Numbered from the stretch's first letter, positions 34,978-43,480 are shown. The stretch is DNA of 64,000 nt from an uncultured Lachnospiraceae bacterium (GCA_910588875.1 CAJURT010000003.1:28219-92218); one strand, 5' to 3'. Translations and numbers: made by a program. Notes: generated from the letters alone by a model not told the origin.

Positions 34978-35188
34978 AGAAAGGGCCCGGATGGGACGCC
35001 TTCCCCCGGGGCACAAAGCCTGCCTGCTTGGCGGTTTCGGGATTTAAGGAATTCTAAAAGCCCCCTGTTTTTGCGAAAAGCGAAACAAAAACAGGGGGCT
35101 TAAGAATTCCTAAAATCCCTGCAAATGCCAAGCAGGCAGGCTCTGCGCCCCGGGGGAAGGCGTCCCATCCGGGCCCTTTCTCCCAGGC
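34971..35188. repeat. giant inverted repeat with about 103-base arms
   Basis: The left arm 34971-35073 is the reverse complement of the right arm 35086-35188, with a 12-base loop. The outer 42 bases of the arms and the inner 14 (GCCCCCTGTTTTTG) match perfectly; a few substitutions and one indel lie between. There is no transposase gene. It may be a non-autonomous, MITE-like element or an extreme transcription barrier after the RidA gene. On its right side an HD-domain gene fragment ends, suggesting insertion or deletion there. The non-coding stretch 34939-35590 otherwise holds this remnant and a promoter. Confidence 0.85.
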
Positions 35189-35204
35189 TGGCTGTGGCAG
35201 GAGG

Positions 35205-35358
35205 TTATTGCTGCAAACAGAAGATGGATTGTATCAGCCTCAAGGACATATTGTGTCTCAGTATCTAATCGTTCCATTTCGCCGATGGTTTTTGCGTATG
35301 TCCATACGCGGATAAAATGATCAATATCATGAATATTCCCTTTGGAAAATTCAATCAT
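35205..35358 (-). pseudogene. 5' remnant of an HD-domain protein gene
   Basis: Read leftward from ATG 35358 the frame gives MIEFSKGNIHDIDHFIRVW, then AKTIGEMERLDTETQYVLEA. This matches my memory of the N-terminus of small HD phosphohydrolases found in Lachnospiraceae, which continue into an HD metal motif. Here the expected HD motif is missing or scrambled (TIHLLFAAI) and the frame runs into the right arm of the inverted repeat. Only about 50 codons of the gene remain. Confidence 0.5.
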
Positions 35359-35474
35359 CGAGAAACATTATACTGCGGGATTTTAAGGCGGACATTGTGA
35401 TTTGCATGGAAGGGAGGGAGACGGGGCAGACGGCCAAAAGCCTGGGTTTACCGTGAAAAAGGCCTTCCTGGAAC

Positions 35475-35503
35475 TTGCGGGGAAGGGGGAAGTAGGGTAT
35501 AAT
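35475..35503 (+). promoter_or_regulatory. promoter of the FAH-family gene
   Basis: TTGCGG and TATAAT are 17 bases apart, about 90 bases before the start codon, so the FAH-family gene probably has its own transcript. Confidence 0.6.
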
Positions 35504-35590
35504 TGTGGATAAAGCGTGGGCGGAGGTGGACGGAACAGGGGGAGGCTGTTGGCAGGGACTTTTTGCAGGGCACGCGGACGGGAGGAAATC

Positions 35591-36484
35591 ATGAAATTAG
35601 TGACGTATCAGGTGGAGCATAAGATCCGGGTAGGGGTGGTTAGCCAGGATGGGGAGTGGGTGTATCCGATCTCATCTGTGGGGCCGGAGTATGGGACAAT
35701 GCTGGAGGCAGTGAAGCAGATGAGCGAATCGGAGAAGCAGCTTTTGGAATACGCATCACGCCAGGAGCCGTATACATACCGGGGGACGGCAAGGCTTGCG
35801 GAGGTCCGCCTGCTGGCGCCGATCCCGGAGCCGGAGCAGGATATCATCTGCCTGGGGATCAATTATATGGAGCATGCGGAGGAATCGGCCCGTTTCCGGA
35901 AGAGGGAATTTGACGGCAAACGTCCCTTTGCCGTGTATTTTTCCAAGAGGGTAAATATGGCTTCGGCGGACGGGGATAAGATCCCGGCCCATGAGGGGCT
36001 GGTGGACAGCCTGGATTATGAGGCTGAACTTGCCTTTATTATCGGGAAGGATGCGCGGAATGTGCCGCCGGAGCGGGTGAGGGAGTATATATTTGGCTAT
36101 ACTATTCTGAACGATGTCAGTGCCAGGGACGTGCAGAACCGGCATAACCAGTGGTATTTCGGGAAGAGCCTGGAGGGTTTTTCGCCCATGGGGCCATGTG
36201 TGCTGACAGCGGATTCTGTGGCATATCCGCCCTGCCTGGGGATCCGTTCTTATGTGAACGGGGAACTCCGGCAGGACAGCAATACCAGCAAGCTGATTTT
36301 TGGCATTGACCATATCGTCAGCGAACTGTCAGGGGGGATGACCCTGAAGGCGGGGACGGTTATCTCTACTGGCACGCCGTCGGGAGTCGGCATGGGTTTC
36401 GACCCGCCGCGGTTTTTAAGGGCCGGGGATGAGGTGGTTTGTGAGGTGGAGGGGATCGGCAGGCTTACGAATGTGGTGGGGTGA
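35591..36484 (+). CDS. fumarylacetoacetate hydrolase (FAH) family protein
   Basis: A 297-residue protein starting at ATG 35591 right behind GGAGGAAATC. The metal-binding motif of the family is present (DYEAELAFIIG with the acidic pair), together with YTILNDVSARDVQ, KSLEGFSPMGPCV and ISTGTPSGVGMGF. Members hydrolyse or decarboxylate acylpyruvates or act as ureidoglycolate-lyase-like enzymes. Next to the ureide genes a role on a carbon-skeleton product is plausible, but not shown by the sequence. Confidence 0.9.
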   Translation: MKLVTYQVEHKIRVGVVSQDGEWVYPISSVGPEYGTMLEAVKQMSESEKQLLEYASRQEPYTYRGTARLAEVRLLAPIPEPEQDIICLGINYMEHAEESARFRKREFDGKRPFAVYFSKRVNMASADGDKIPAHEGLVDSLDYEAELAFIIGKDARNVPPERVREYIFGYTILNDVSARDVQNRHNQWYFGKSLEGFSPMGPCVLTADSVAYPPCLGIRSYVNGELRQDSNTSKLIFGIDHIVSELSGGMTLKAGTVISTGTPSGVGMGFDPPRFLRAGDEVVCEVEGIGRLTNVVG

Positions 36485-36552
36485 GCCGGAGATAAGAAAA
36501 GGACGGAAGGGGGAAACCTGATTCCGTAAAATATCATACAAAAGGAGAGAGA

Positions 36553-38319
36553 ATGATGAAAAAGAGGGCATGGATTATCCTGGCAGGCCTGTCGTTGGCC
36601 TGCCTGACGGCTTGCGGGCAGAAAGGGACACCGGCGGAATCCAGGTGGGCGGCAGCTAAGAAGGCGGATGATACTGCCACTTATGTGAAAGAGCACAGGG
36701 AGGAACTGGAAGAATTGAAAGCGGAGGCAGAATCTGCGGAGACACTGGGGCAGCAGTTTAAAGCGGTTGCCTTATTGTGTATGGCAGAATACCAGGACAG
36801 CCTGGCATCCGCGGATCCTTCCCGGCTGGAGGGAAGGGACAATAAGGATGTGTTCGCCTTTGATTATCCGGACACCTCCGCTTATGCGGATGGCTATTTT
36901 GTCAAGGTGAATACGGATGAGACTGCCTTTTGGGAATCCCTTAAGGATGCCTATTACCCCTATGATTATTTCCTGCCTATGGTTGCTGCCACGAAGAACC
37001 TGGATGGGGAAACCTTGTCTAAGCTTCTTAAGGGGATGCCGTCGGACGGCAGCTACAATACGAAGCTGGAGGAGGCAATCGAGGCATGGATTAAGAACAA
37101 GCCCGGAAGCATCGTGGCTACAGGGGATGCCCTGATGGAGATGGGGTATTTTGATGACTGGAAGGATTATGACTGGACAGGGACTTATCTGCATAACAGC
37201 ACGGCGCCTTACCTTATCCGGACAGACTCGGCGGAGGATGGGCTGGCCTATGTCCGTTATATGAGGAATACCCTGATTCCGGGAATGGAGACGAAGATCG
37301 GCAGGGATAAGTTTGTTAAGACATCGGAGATGAACGGGGAAGAGTTTTATTCCACGGAACTGGCAGTGACCATAGGGGAGGATCTGCAGCTGTCGGATCC
37401 CGGGGAGGGCAGCCCCCTGGAGGAGATCGTGACAGAGGGGAAAAAGGTGGCTGCATTTTACCACAATCCGGCGGCAGGGGAGGATGTGGAAGCCCCTCCG
37501 GCCTGGCAGGTTTTGGGAGACTTTATGATGGGCCTTGGGGATGAGGAGTTCCCGGCATCTTTGTCTGAGGCAGACTATTATCTTGTCCTGACTGCGGACC
37601 ATCAATACGGCAATTATTACCAGGATCAGTCTGGCAGGCAGACTAAGATACAGGCGGTTTATTCCAGCACTTCTATCGACCTTTATGACGCGAAAAGCGG
37701 TACGTTCCTCTGCCATGTGGGAAATGTGATGGAGAATCCGTCCAGCACGATTTTTAAGGATTTGAATGAGGAGTCGGCACAGTATCCGGAACTGGTTCCG
37801 GCAGATATCCTGTCCTATATTTACCACAATGTCAGCAACCCGGACAGCTACCGGATACTGCTTGACAATACCAGCAGCCAGGAGGAGCCGCTTAAAGCCG
37901 GGGGCACCGGCCTTTTGGGGCCCTGGGAGATTACCATGGATTCCGTTGAGATTGTGAAATCCTTTGAGGATGGAATGTTCAGCTATTCGGCCAGCGACGG
38001 CTGCCAGTTTGTCCGGGGACATTTTACGGTGACGAACCGGGGATTTAATAAAGACAGTTTCCTGGCGGGGAGTTACCAGATAAATGATGACAATGTGGTT
38101 TATGCAGGAGTGACGGACGGCAGCGATGAGAACTATTATCCTTCGGTGGATGCGACAACCTACAGTCCATGCCTGAACGGCAAATCCCTGGAAGCGGAGG
38201 AGACGAAGGCGGGGGAGGTTCTTTTTGAGGTGCCGGAGGCAATGGCCGAGGGGTCGGCACCCTTATACCTCTTCTTCAATTTGAGGAACCAGGTGCTGGT
38301 ATTCTCCACGGAGCAGTGA
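36553..38319 (+). CDS. large lipoprotein of unknown function, DUF4352-like C-terminus
   Basis: A 588-residue lipoprotein. The signal peptide ends in LACLTAC (Cys21). A coiled, Glu-rich segment follows (about residues 40-65), then a large unrecognised region. The last 130 residues resemble an immunoglobulin-like DUF4352/telokin fold (GPWEITMDSVEIVKSFEDG, FVRGHFTVTNRG). The first two codons are both ATG, so the start could be 36553 or 36556; AAAGGAGAG precedes them. It ends with its own terminator. No neighbour explains its job. Confidence 0.8.
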   Translation: MMKKRAWIILAGLSLACLTACGQKGTPAESRWAAAKKADDTATYVKEHREELEELKAEAESAETLGQQFKAVALLCMAEYQDSLASADPSRLEGRDNKDVFAFDYPDTSAYADGYFVKVNTDETAFWESLKDAYYPYDYFLPMVAATKNLDGETLSKLLKGMPSDGSYNTKLEEAIEAWIKNKPGSIVATGDALMEMGYFDDWKDYDWTGTYLHNSTAPYLIRTDSAEDGLAYVRYMRNTLIPGMETKIGRDKFVKTSEMNGEEFYSTELAVTIGEDLQLSDPGEGSPLEEIVTEGKKVAAFYHNPAAGEDVEAPPAWQVLGDFMMGLGDEEFPASLSEADYYLVLTADHQYGNYYQDQSGRQTKIQAVYSSTSIDLYDAKSGTFLCHVGNVMENPSSTIFKDLNEESAQYPELVPADILSYIYHNVSNPDSYRILLDNTSSQEEPLKAGGTGLLGPWEITMDSVEIVKSFEDGMFSYSASDGCQFVRGHFTVTNRGFNKDSFLAGSYQINDDNVVYAGVTDGSDENYYPSVDATTYSPCLNGKSLEAEETKAGEVLFEVPEAMAEGSAPLYLFFNLRNQVLVFSTEQ

Positions 38320-38360
38320 ACAGACCACGGCGGCATTAGACATTGGTTAAAGATTAAATT

Positions 38361-38396
38361 AAAATGTAGGTGTTCAGGGAGGACACCTGCATTTTT
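38361..38396 (+). terminator. Rho-independent terminator after the lipoprotein gene
   Basis: AAATGTAGGTGT and ACACCTGCATTT pair with one wobble/mismatch and a 9-base loop, followed by T-rich sequence. Confidence 0.8.
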
Positions 38397-38500
38397 ATGG
38401 GCAGGCCCGCATACGGAAGGAAAGTTTTTGAACGGAAAGCAGAAAGCGGAAGAATTGAAAAAATGGGCAGACCGTTTTGAAAAATTAGGAGGATAAAATA

Positions 38501-38875
38501 ATGGTGAAACAGACAGCAGGCAGAAATCAGCTTGGGGATTTTGCCCCTAAATTCCCACAGTTAAATGATGATGTATTATTTGGAGAGGTGTGGAACAGGG
38601 AGGAAAAACTCTCCCTGAGAGACCGTTCCCTTGTGACGGTGGTATCTTTAATGTCGCAGGGGCTGGTGGATTCTTCCTTTCAGTACCATCTGATGAGTGC
38701 AAAGAATAACGGGATTACAAAAGAAGAAATTGCAGAGATTTTAACCCACGCGGCTTTTTACGCAGGATGGCCGAAGGCGTGGGCGGCTTTTAAGATGGCG
38801 AAGGATGTCTGGGTGGAAGAATCACCGAAAGGGAACGAAATGGCCTGTTCGTTTTTTGCAGGGGTGATAATTTAA
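38501..38875 (+). CDS. carboxymuconolactone decarboxylase (CMD) family protein
   Basis: A 124-residue helical protein with the CMD/AhpD-like core LSLRDRSLVTVVSLMSQG and ITKEEIAEILTHAAFYAGWPKAWAAF. The redox CxxC of AhpD types is absent, so it is closer to gamma-carboxymuconolactone decarboxylases or the uncharacterised members with lyase or isomerase roles. It has a TTAGGAGG site. It stands just before the GntR-linked promoter at 38884 and may belong functionally to that catabolic region. Confidence 0.88.
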   Translation: MVKQTAGRNQLGDFAPKFPQLNDDVLFGEVWNREEKLSLRDRSLVTVVSLMSQGLVDSSFQYHLMSAKNNGITKEEIAEILTHAAFYAGWPKAWAAFKMAKDVWVEESPKGNEMACSFFAGVII

Positions 38876-38883
38876 AAATCGGA

Positions 38884-38912
38884 TTGACAACGCAGCCAGA
38901 ATTTTTTATAAT
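38884..38912 (+). promoter_or_regulatory. strong promoter of the lactonase-UPF0261-aldolase operon
   Basis: Consensus TTGACA and TATAAT with a 17-base spacer. A repeat-type operator lies immediately downstream. Confidence 0.9.
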
Positions 38913-38916
38913 CAGA

Positions 38917-38941
38917 TTGGACACTGGATACAATGGATACC
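38917..38941. promoter_or_regulatory. candidate GntR operator at the lactonase promoter
   Basis: The minus strand reads GTATCCATT, GTATCCA, GTGTCCA in succession. The nine-base TTGTATCCA and the eight-base GTGTCCAA recur at 43522-43547 before the TRAP genes. The site covers the expected transcription start, a repressing position. Confidence 0.6.
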
Positions 38942-38971
38942 TCATTTATCAAACACAGGAGGTATCAATGT

Positions 38972-39790
38972 ATGAATCAATTGACAATCAGGCCGATTAA
39001 CACAGGTTTTGTGACAATGATTCCCAGGCAATATCTGTATCATCATTCAACCACTGCCTTTTATCCGGAGGCATCGGATAAGGAGGAGGAATATCCGGTT
39101 TTTGTTTATCTGGTAGAGGGCGGGGATAAGCTGCTGCTGGTGGATACGGGCATGGCTTACACAGATAGGGCGGATCGGTATCACCATCACGGTTCTTATC
39201 AGCCGGAGGGGATGGCGATTGCAGAGCAGCTGGCCAAACTGGGATATCAGCCGGAGGATATAGGGATTGTGGTATTTACCCATCTGCATTGGGACCATTG
39301 TTTTTACATGGAGAAATTTACCAATGCAGAGTTTTATGTCAATCGCAGAGAGTATGAGTTTGCCATGGATCCCATTCCCTTGTATTACAAGTCTTATGAG
39401 GCACCACAGCTGGGGATAACCCGGCCTTTTGAGGGGATTCCCATGAAACTGGTGGAGGGTGAGACTGAGATCATGCCGGGGGTACGGGTGTTTGAGACGC
39501 CAGGACATTCTGTGGGACATCAGTCTGTGGAGATTGATACAGGGGACGGGAAATATATCTGCTGCGGCGATGCGATTTTTATTATGGACAACACAAAGCC
39601 TATTGAAAAGCTGCATTATGATATCACTCCGCCAAATCGCTTTTCCGATATCGTAGCTGTGTGGAAAAGCATCCGCCTGATTAAAGAACGTTCTGAGAGT
39701 TTGGAACATATTTTAACCTGCCATGACAGAGAGATGCTGGATCGGATTGAGAAAACGCCGGTTCTTGGACTGGGAGCGGAAGGCAGGTGA
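38972..39790 (+). CDS. metallo-beta-lactamase-fold hydrolase, AHL-lactonase-like
   Basis: A 272-residue protein with the dinuclear zinc motif THLHWDH (His104, His106, Asp108, His109), VDTG before it, ETPGHSVGH later and a CCGDAIF segment. This is the AttM/AiiA lactonase branch, whose members open homoserine lactones or other lactone rings. ATG 38972 lies nine bases after AGGAGG; an earlier in-frame ATG is less likely. In this operon the natural substrate may be a sugar-acid or aromatic lactone rather than a signal molecule; that is inference. Confidence 0.88.
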   Translation: MNQLTIRPINTGFVTMIPRQYLYHHSTTAFYPEASDKEEEYPVFVYLVEGGDKLLLVDTGMAYTDRADRYHHHGSYQPEGMAIAEQLAKLGYQPEDIGIVVFTHLHWDHCFYMEKFTNAEFYVNRREYEFAMDPIPLYYKSYEAPQLGITRPFEGIPMKLVEGETEIMPGVRVFETPGHSVGHQSVEIDTGDGKYICCGDAIFIMDNTKPIEKLHYDITPPNRFSDIVAVWKSIRLIKERSESLEHILTCHDREMLDRIEKTPVLGLGAEGR

Positions 39791-39818
39791 GATAAGAGGC
39801 GCAAAAGCTTCGAGAGAG

Positions 39819-41057
39819 ATGGCGGTAATAGCAGTGATTGCGTGTTGTGATACAAAATATCACGAGATTTTGTTTATAAAAGAAAAGATTCAGGCAGCGG
39901 GCATGCAGCCGCTGATTCTGGATATCAGCACCGGGAAGGAGATTCCCATCCAGGCAGACATTGGGCGGGAACAGGTGCTTGCTATGGGAGGATATACCTG
40001 GGAACAGGTTTCGGACATGGACAAGAGCGGGGCAATCTCCGCCATGGCAGAGAGTATCGTTCGGATGATTCGACTGCTCTATGAAGATAAGAGGATTGAT
40101 GGAGCACTTGGCATGGGTGGTCTGCAGAATACGGTAATCTGCTCTGCCGCTCTCCGTCAGCTTCCCATTGGCTTTCCCAAGATTATCTGCTCCACCATAG
40201 CCAGCGGATTCCGGTATTTTGACACAGTGGTGGGGGATAAGGATATTATGGTGCTTCCCTCGATTGTGGATTTTGCAGGGATGAATCCCATCAGTGAGGT
40301 GGTTTTGGGGAATGCCGTGGGTGCTATAGCCGGGATGGTGTCTTGCGGCCCGTCCCGGATTGACACAAAGGGAGAGTGCTACATAGCCGCCACTTTGATG
40401 GGGATAACGAACGATACGGTAATGCTGGCAGTAGATGAACTGGAAAAGAAGGGGAAAAGGACGATCAGCTTCCATTCCACCGGCATGGGAGGGAGAGTGA
40501 TGGAGGATCTGATTCGGCAGGGAACGATAGGCGCTGTCATGGACCTGTCACTTCACGAGATGACGGCAGAATATTTCGGCGGTTACGGATACAGCAAAGG
40601 AGCGGACAATCGTCTTTGCGCAGCCGCGGAAGCAGGGATTCCTGCCCTGATTTGTCCGGGAGGAATCGATTTTGCCTGTCTGAGACCGGATGAACTGTTT
40701 GAGGATGCGAAGGAGCGGGGATATGTGTGGCACAATAAAGATTTGACTCATACCAGGCTTTATGAACATGAGATTCTTGAGATCACAAAAACGATTGTCA
40801 GCCGTCTGAACCGGTCCGCAGGAAGAACGGAGGTGGTATTGCCCTTAGGAGGGCTTCGGACTTTAAGCCGGCCGGGAGAAATCTTCCATAAGCCGGGGAC
40901 GATTCGGAAGATGCAGGAGATTTTTGAAAAGGAATTAAAGCCGGAGATTATTTTTAAGGCGTATGATCTGAACTTCTGTGATCCGGAGTTTGCCCATATC
41001 TGCGCCGAGGAGATGGCAGGGCTTTTGGAGGCTGAGGGAGCGGGAAGCGGAGGTTGA
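39819..41057 (+). CDS. Tm-1-like ATP-binding domain protein (UPF0261)
   Basis: A 412-residue UPF0261 protein, beginning MAVIAVIACCDTKYHEILF; a longer frame starts inside the previous gene but lacks conservation. Family segments include GMGGLQNTVICSAALRQLPIGFPKIICSTIAS (40118-40205 region), VGDKDIMVLPSIVDFAGMN and VLPLGGLRTLSRPGEIFH. The group is related to the plant Tm-1 inhibitor N-domain and binds ATP; enzymatic role unknown to me. In bacteria it is often near catabolic genes. The next gene starts four bases after its stop. Confidence 0.88.
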   Translation: MAVIAVIACCDTKYHEILFIKEKIQAAGMQPLILDISTGKEIPIQADIGREQVLAMGGYTWEQVSDMDKSGAISAMAESIVRMIRLLYEDKRIDGALGMGGLQNTVICSAALRQLPIGFPKIICSTIASGFRYFDTVVGDKDIMVLPSIVDFAGMNPISEVVLGNAVGAIAGMVSCGPSRIDTKGECYIAATLMGITNDTVMLAVDELEKKGKRTISFHSTGMGGRVMEDLIRQGTIGAVMDLSLHEMTAEYFGGYGYSKGADNRLCAAAEAGIPALICPGGIDFACLRPDELFEDAKERGYVWHNKDLTHTRLYEHEILEITKTIVSRLNRSAGRTEVVLPLGGLRTLSRPGEIFHKPGTIRKMQEIFEKELKPEIIFKAYDLNFCDPEFAHICAEEMAGLLEAEGAGSGG

Positions 41058-41061
41058 AAGG

Positions 41062-41652
41062 ATGGATTTTCCATACAAGGAGCAGGTAGAAGCATTGCAG
41101 CAGGCAGCAGAGCGTTTTTACCGTTTGCGTTATCAGATGAGCAATGGAGGAAACCTGAGTATCCGGATTGCCGGAAAGGAGCAAATGCTTGTCAAGGCAA
41201 CGGATGTTGCCTTTGATGAGGTGGGGAGAGACACGGTAGTGGTCACAGACTTTGACGGGAATGTGATACTAGGGGACAAAAAGCCGTCGAAGGAGGCGCT
41301 GCTGCACGGCGCCTTGTACCGGGCTTTTCCTCATATCGGAGCGATCATGCATTGCCATTCCCCTTATGCCACGGCATGGGCAGCTGCCCATGAGCAGCTG
41401 GAGTTTGCCACCCATCATTCGCGGCTGAAGCTTGGCGGTTATGTGCCGGTATTCGACACCCGTTCCTATGCTGTGCCGAAAGAGTATTTTCCCCATATTC
41501 TTGAAAATCTGGCAAACCATCCGGATACCTGTGGGTTCCTTCTTAAGGCCCATGGACAGGTGACGCTGGGAAAGGATATGCGGGAGGCGGCTTATCTGGC
41601 GGAACTTGTGGAAGAAACGGCTCAGATTGCCATTTTATCCCAAATCGGTTAA
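41062..41652 (+). CDS. class II aldolase/adducin-family protein
   Basis: A 196-residue Zn-dependent aldolase-like protein. SNGGNLSIR is the phosphate/substrate loop, SKEALLHGALY carries the catalytic Glu, MHCHSPYATA gives two zinc His, and LLKAHGQVTLG the third. Related enzymes are L-fuculose-1-phosphate aldolase and ribulose-phosphate epimerase, but this branch may also hold 4-carbon decarboxylase/aldolases. ATG 41062 has GAAAGG upstream. It ends the operon just before a strong terminator and probably cleaves the product made by the upstream enzymes. Confidence 0.9.
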   Translation: MDFPYKEQVEALQQAAERFYRLRYQMSNGGNLSIRIAGKEQMLVKATDVAFDEVGRDTVVVTDFDGNVILGDKKPSKEALLHGALYRAFPHIGAIMHCHSPYATAWAAAHEQLEFATHHSRLKLGGYVPVFDTRSYAVPKEYFPHILENLANHPDTCGFLLKAHGQVTLGKDMREAAYLAELVEETAQIAILSQIG

Positions 41653-41676
41653 CAGACAGGGCTTGCTTATGCCGGA

Positions 41677-41720
41677 GGGCTGTATCACCAGGGGTCGGAG
41701 GTGATACAGCCCCTTTTATT
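41677..41720 (+). terminator. strong terminator of the lactonase-UPF0261-aldolase operon
   Basis: GGGCTGTATCACC and GGTGATACAGCCC form a perfect 13-bp stem with a 10-base loop, followed by CTTTTATT. Confidence 0.92.
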
Positions 41721-41737
41721 CTCAAATTCAGGACAAA

Positions 41738-41781
41738 AGAAAGCGCCAGCGAAGGATTGCTTCATCCGCCGGCGCTTTTTT
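41738..41781. terminator. terminator between the convergent aldolase and XRE genes
   Basis: AAAGCGCC pairs with GGCGCTTT, with more pairing inside (GCG/CGC). A run of T follows on the plus strand and TTTCTTTTG on the minus strand, so it can also serve the leftward XRE gene. Confidence 0.8.
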
Positions 41782-41813
41782 CTCTTACCGTGTCATGATG
41801 TGACCATATGCTC

Positions 41814-42560
41814 TCACTCTGCATTTTTCGTAGGGAAACGATTTAGTTCAAAATACAATGGCATCAGTACCGCATTGATAACCAGGGCGTAAAACAAAGG
41901 AAGCAGGGCTACCGATATATCTCCACATAAGGCGGCAAACTCAGGATTTTGCATATGACGGCGCATCAGATTCACCGTGCTGATGGCAAAGCCGATGCTT
42001 CCCCAAATCAAACTGGATCTGCATACCAGTTTCAGCGCGCCCGCGCTGTCCCTTATCATTTCTGCTGTGCAATGGTCTCTTTTGATTAAATAGACAAATG
42101 CCTTTAGAAAGCCCCGCCAATACCCTGTACACAGCAGTATCAGAAGGCAGGGAATCAGGATGAATTCCAGGCTGATGGCATCCACAAAATACCAGGTTCT
42201 GCTGCCGATTCCATATTTGACGATAAACAACACTCCTAAGATCAGGACGATAAGCTTTACCAGTAAATTTGAACTTTTTTGGGCGTTATTTGCTTTTTGC
42301 TGCAGTTCCACAAGATTTTCTTCTGCCCTTTTTTGATAATTTTCCATGGCAATCCTTTCTCCGCTGAGCAGTTCATTTGCGCTGATACCAAGTATTTTAC
42401 ATAAGTCCAGCATAATGGCGGCATCCGGAATGCTTTTTCCGGTCTCCCATTTTGATACGGCCCGGTCGGTAATATTTAACTTTTCTGCTAACTGTTTTTG
42501 GGTAAGCCCCTTCTCTTTTCGACAGGTTGCAACGAATTTTCCTATCGTTTCCTGGTTCAT
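41814..42560 (-). CDS. XRE-family regulator with membrane domain
   Basis: A 248-residue protein with an N-terminal helix-turn-helix (CRKEKGLTQKQLAEKLNITD, RAVSKWETGKSIPD), a linker helix rich in Gln/Glu, and about four membrane helices (for example LIVLILGVLFIVKYGIG). Membrane-bound XRE proteins of this kind are common in Firmicutes and their signals are mostly unknown. The start ATG has AAGGAGG. It interrupts the catabolic cluster between the aldolase and GntR genes and may not be part of it. Confidence 0.88.
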   Translation of the reverse strand: MNQETIGKFVATCRKEKGLTQKQLAEKLNITDRAVSKWETGKSIPDAAIMLDLCKILGISANELLSGERIAMENYQKRAEENLVELQQKANNAQKSSNLLVKLIVLILGVLFIVKYGIGSRTWYFVDAISLEFILIPCLLILLCTGYWRGFLKAFVYLIKRDHCTAEMIRDSAGALKLVCRSSLIWGSIGFAISTVNLMRRHMQNPEFAALCGDISVALLPLFYALVINAVLMPLYFELNRFPTKNAE

Positions 42561-42670
42561 GTTTTTGTCCTCCTTGCCATCAGTATAAGAGAAAAAAGGC
42601 TGCTTTGAAACTAACCAATAGTTGATTTTGGCAGATTCAACCGGCAGTTGATGGCTTCTCATACCTGTAC

Positions 42671-43330
42671 TCAGGAAAAATTCACCTGGGTGCTGACACT
42701 GTCCACAACATCATTTAAATGGTCAAAGATTGCCTGCTTTGTCCCTGCCACATCACGGTTTTTCAGACATTGGATAATGCGGGTGTGTTCGGCCAAGGTG
42801 TCATTGCTTCGGCCTTCCAGAGAGTAGTAGATGGATTTAAAGGAATCGCACTTGTTCCACAGACCTTCCAGGATCTCGATGGTATTGGTGCAGCCGGAAA
42901 GCGTGCAGAGCAGAGCATGAAACTGACGGTCCAGCTGCATGAATTCTTTTGAGTTGTTGGAGTAGTTCAGCATCCGCAAATTGATGGCCTCAATCTGCCC
43001 GATTTCTTCCGCAGATGCTTTCATGCAGGTTCTGGAAGCACAGTATTGTTCGATCAAAATCCGGATATCATAGATCTCGTGGAGACAATTTCTGTCCAGC
43101 TGAAAGACCACAGCTCCGCAATGGGGGCGGGTAATCAGAAGTCCTTCTGCTTCCAGGCGCTTGATGGCATCCCGGACAGGGGTGCGGCTGACGCCTAATT
43201 TCTTGGTCAGGCTTTCCTGGGCAATATGTTCTCCTGGCTTAAAATCTCCCTGAATAATGGCATTTTTAATCCAAAGATAGACAGAATCGGAAACAGTAGT
43301 ATATTGGATAAGCGGCTGATTGTTTTCCAT
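42671..43330 (-). CDS. GntR-family regulator, FCD subfamily
   Basis: A 219-residue regulator: an N-terminal winged helix (AQESLTKKLGVSRTPVRDAI, KRLEAEGLLITRPHCGAVV) and a C-terminal FCD ligand domain (IYDIRILIEQYCASR, LDRQFHALLCTLSG, AEHTRIIQCLKNRD). FCD regulators bind carboxylates or related metabolites. ATG 43330 is set by AGGAG seven bases upstream; an in-frame GTG at 43345 is weaker. It is divergent from the TRAP genes; similar sites occur at its own, the TRAP and the lactonase promoters. Confidence 0.93.
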   Translation of the reverse strand: MENNQPLIQYTTVSDSVYLWIKNAIIQGDFKPGEHIAQESLTKKLGVSRTPVRDAIKRLEAEGLLITRPHCGAVVFQLDRNCLHEIYDIRILIEQYCASRTCMKASAEEIGQIEAINLRMLNYSNNSKEFMQLDRQFHALLCTLSGCTNTIEILEGLWNKCDSFKSIYYSLEGRSNDTLAEHTRIIQCLKNRDVAGTKQAIFDHLNDVVDSVSTQVNFS

Positions 43331-43373
43331 AAGCGGGCTCCTCACTTGTATTTATTATGTTTTCTGTTCTATA

Positions 43374-43402
43374 ACTATATCGTAAAAACAGGGAAAAGTC
43401 AA
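43374..43402 (-). promoter_or_regulatory. gntR-type gene promoter
   Basis: On the minus strand, TTGACT and TATAGT are 17 bases apart; the palindromic operator lies just upstream of the -35 element. Confidence 0.75.
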
Positions 43403-43405
43403 TGG

Positions 43406-43430
43406 ATTGGATTATGTATCCAATATGCGT
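43406..43430. promoter_or_regulatory. candidate GntR operator at the gntR-type gene
   Basis: ATTGGAT and ATCCAAT are perfect inverted arms around TATGT, and GTATCCA is followed by ATATGCG, echoing the repeats at 43525. Confidence 0.6.
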
Positions 43431-43480
43431 GAATAATATTGTGCAATAGGAGTATAAAATAAATATATTAAGTAAAAATA

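Noticed and set aside
35360..35456. Rightward open stretch reading ADIVICMEGRETGQTAKSLG with a stop after it
   Set aside because: It resembles a protein C-terminus only weakly, has no start and sits beside the repeat and HD remnant; chance cannot be excluded.
38397..38497. Short frame ending KAEELKKWADRFEKLGG just before the CMD gene
   Set aside because: It reads like a protein tail, but no start or upstream homologous sequence is visible before the terminator at 38361-38396; a second overlapping frame is equally open.
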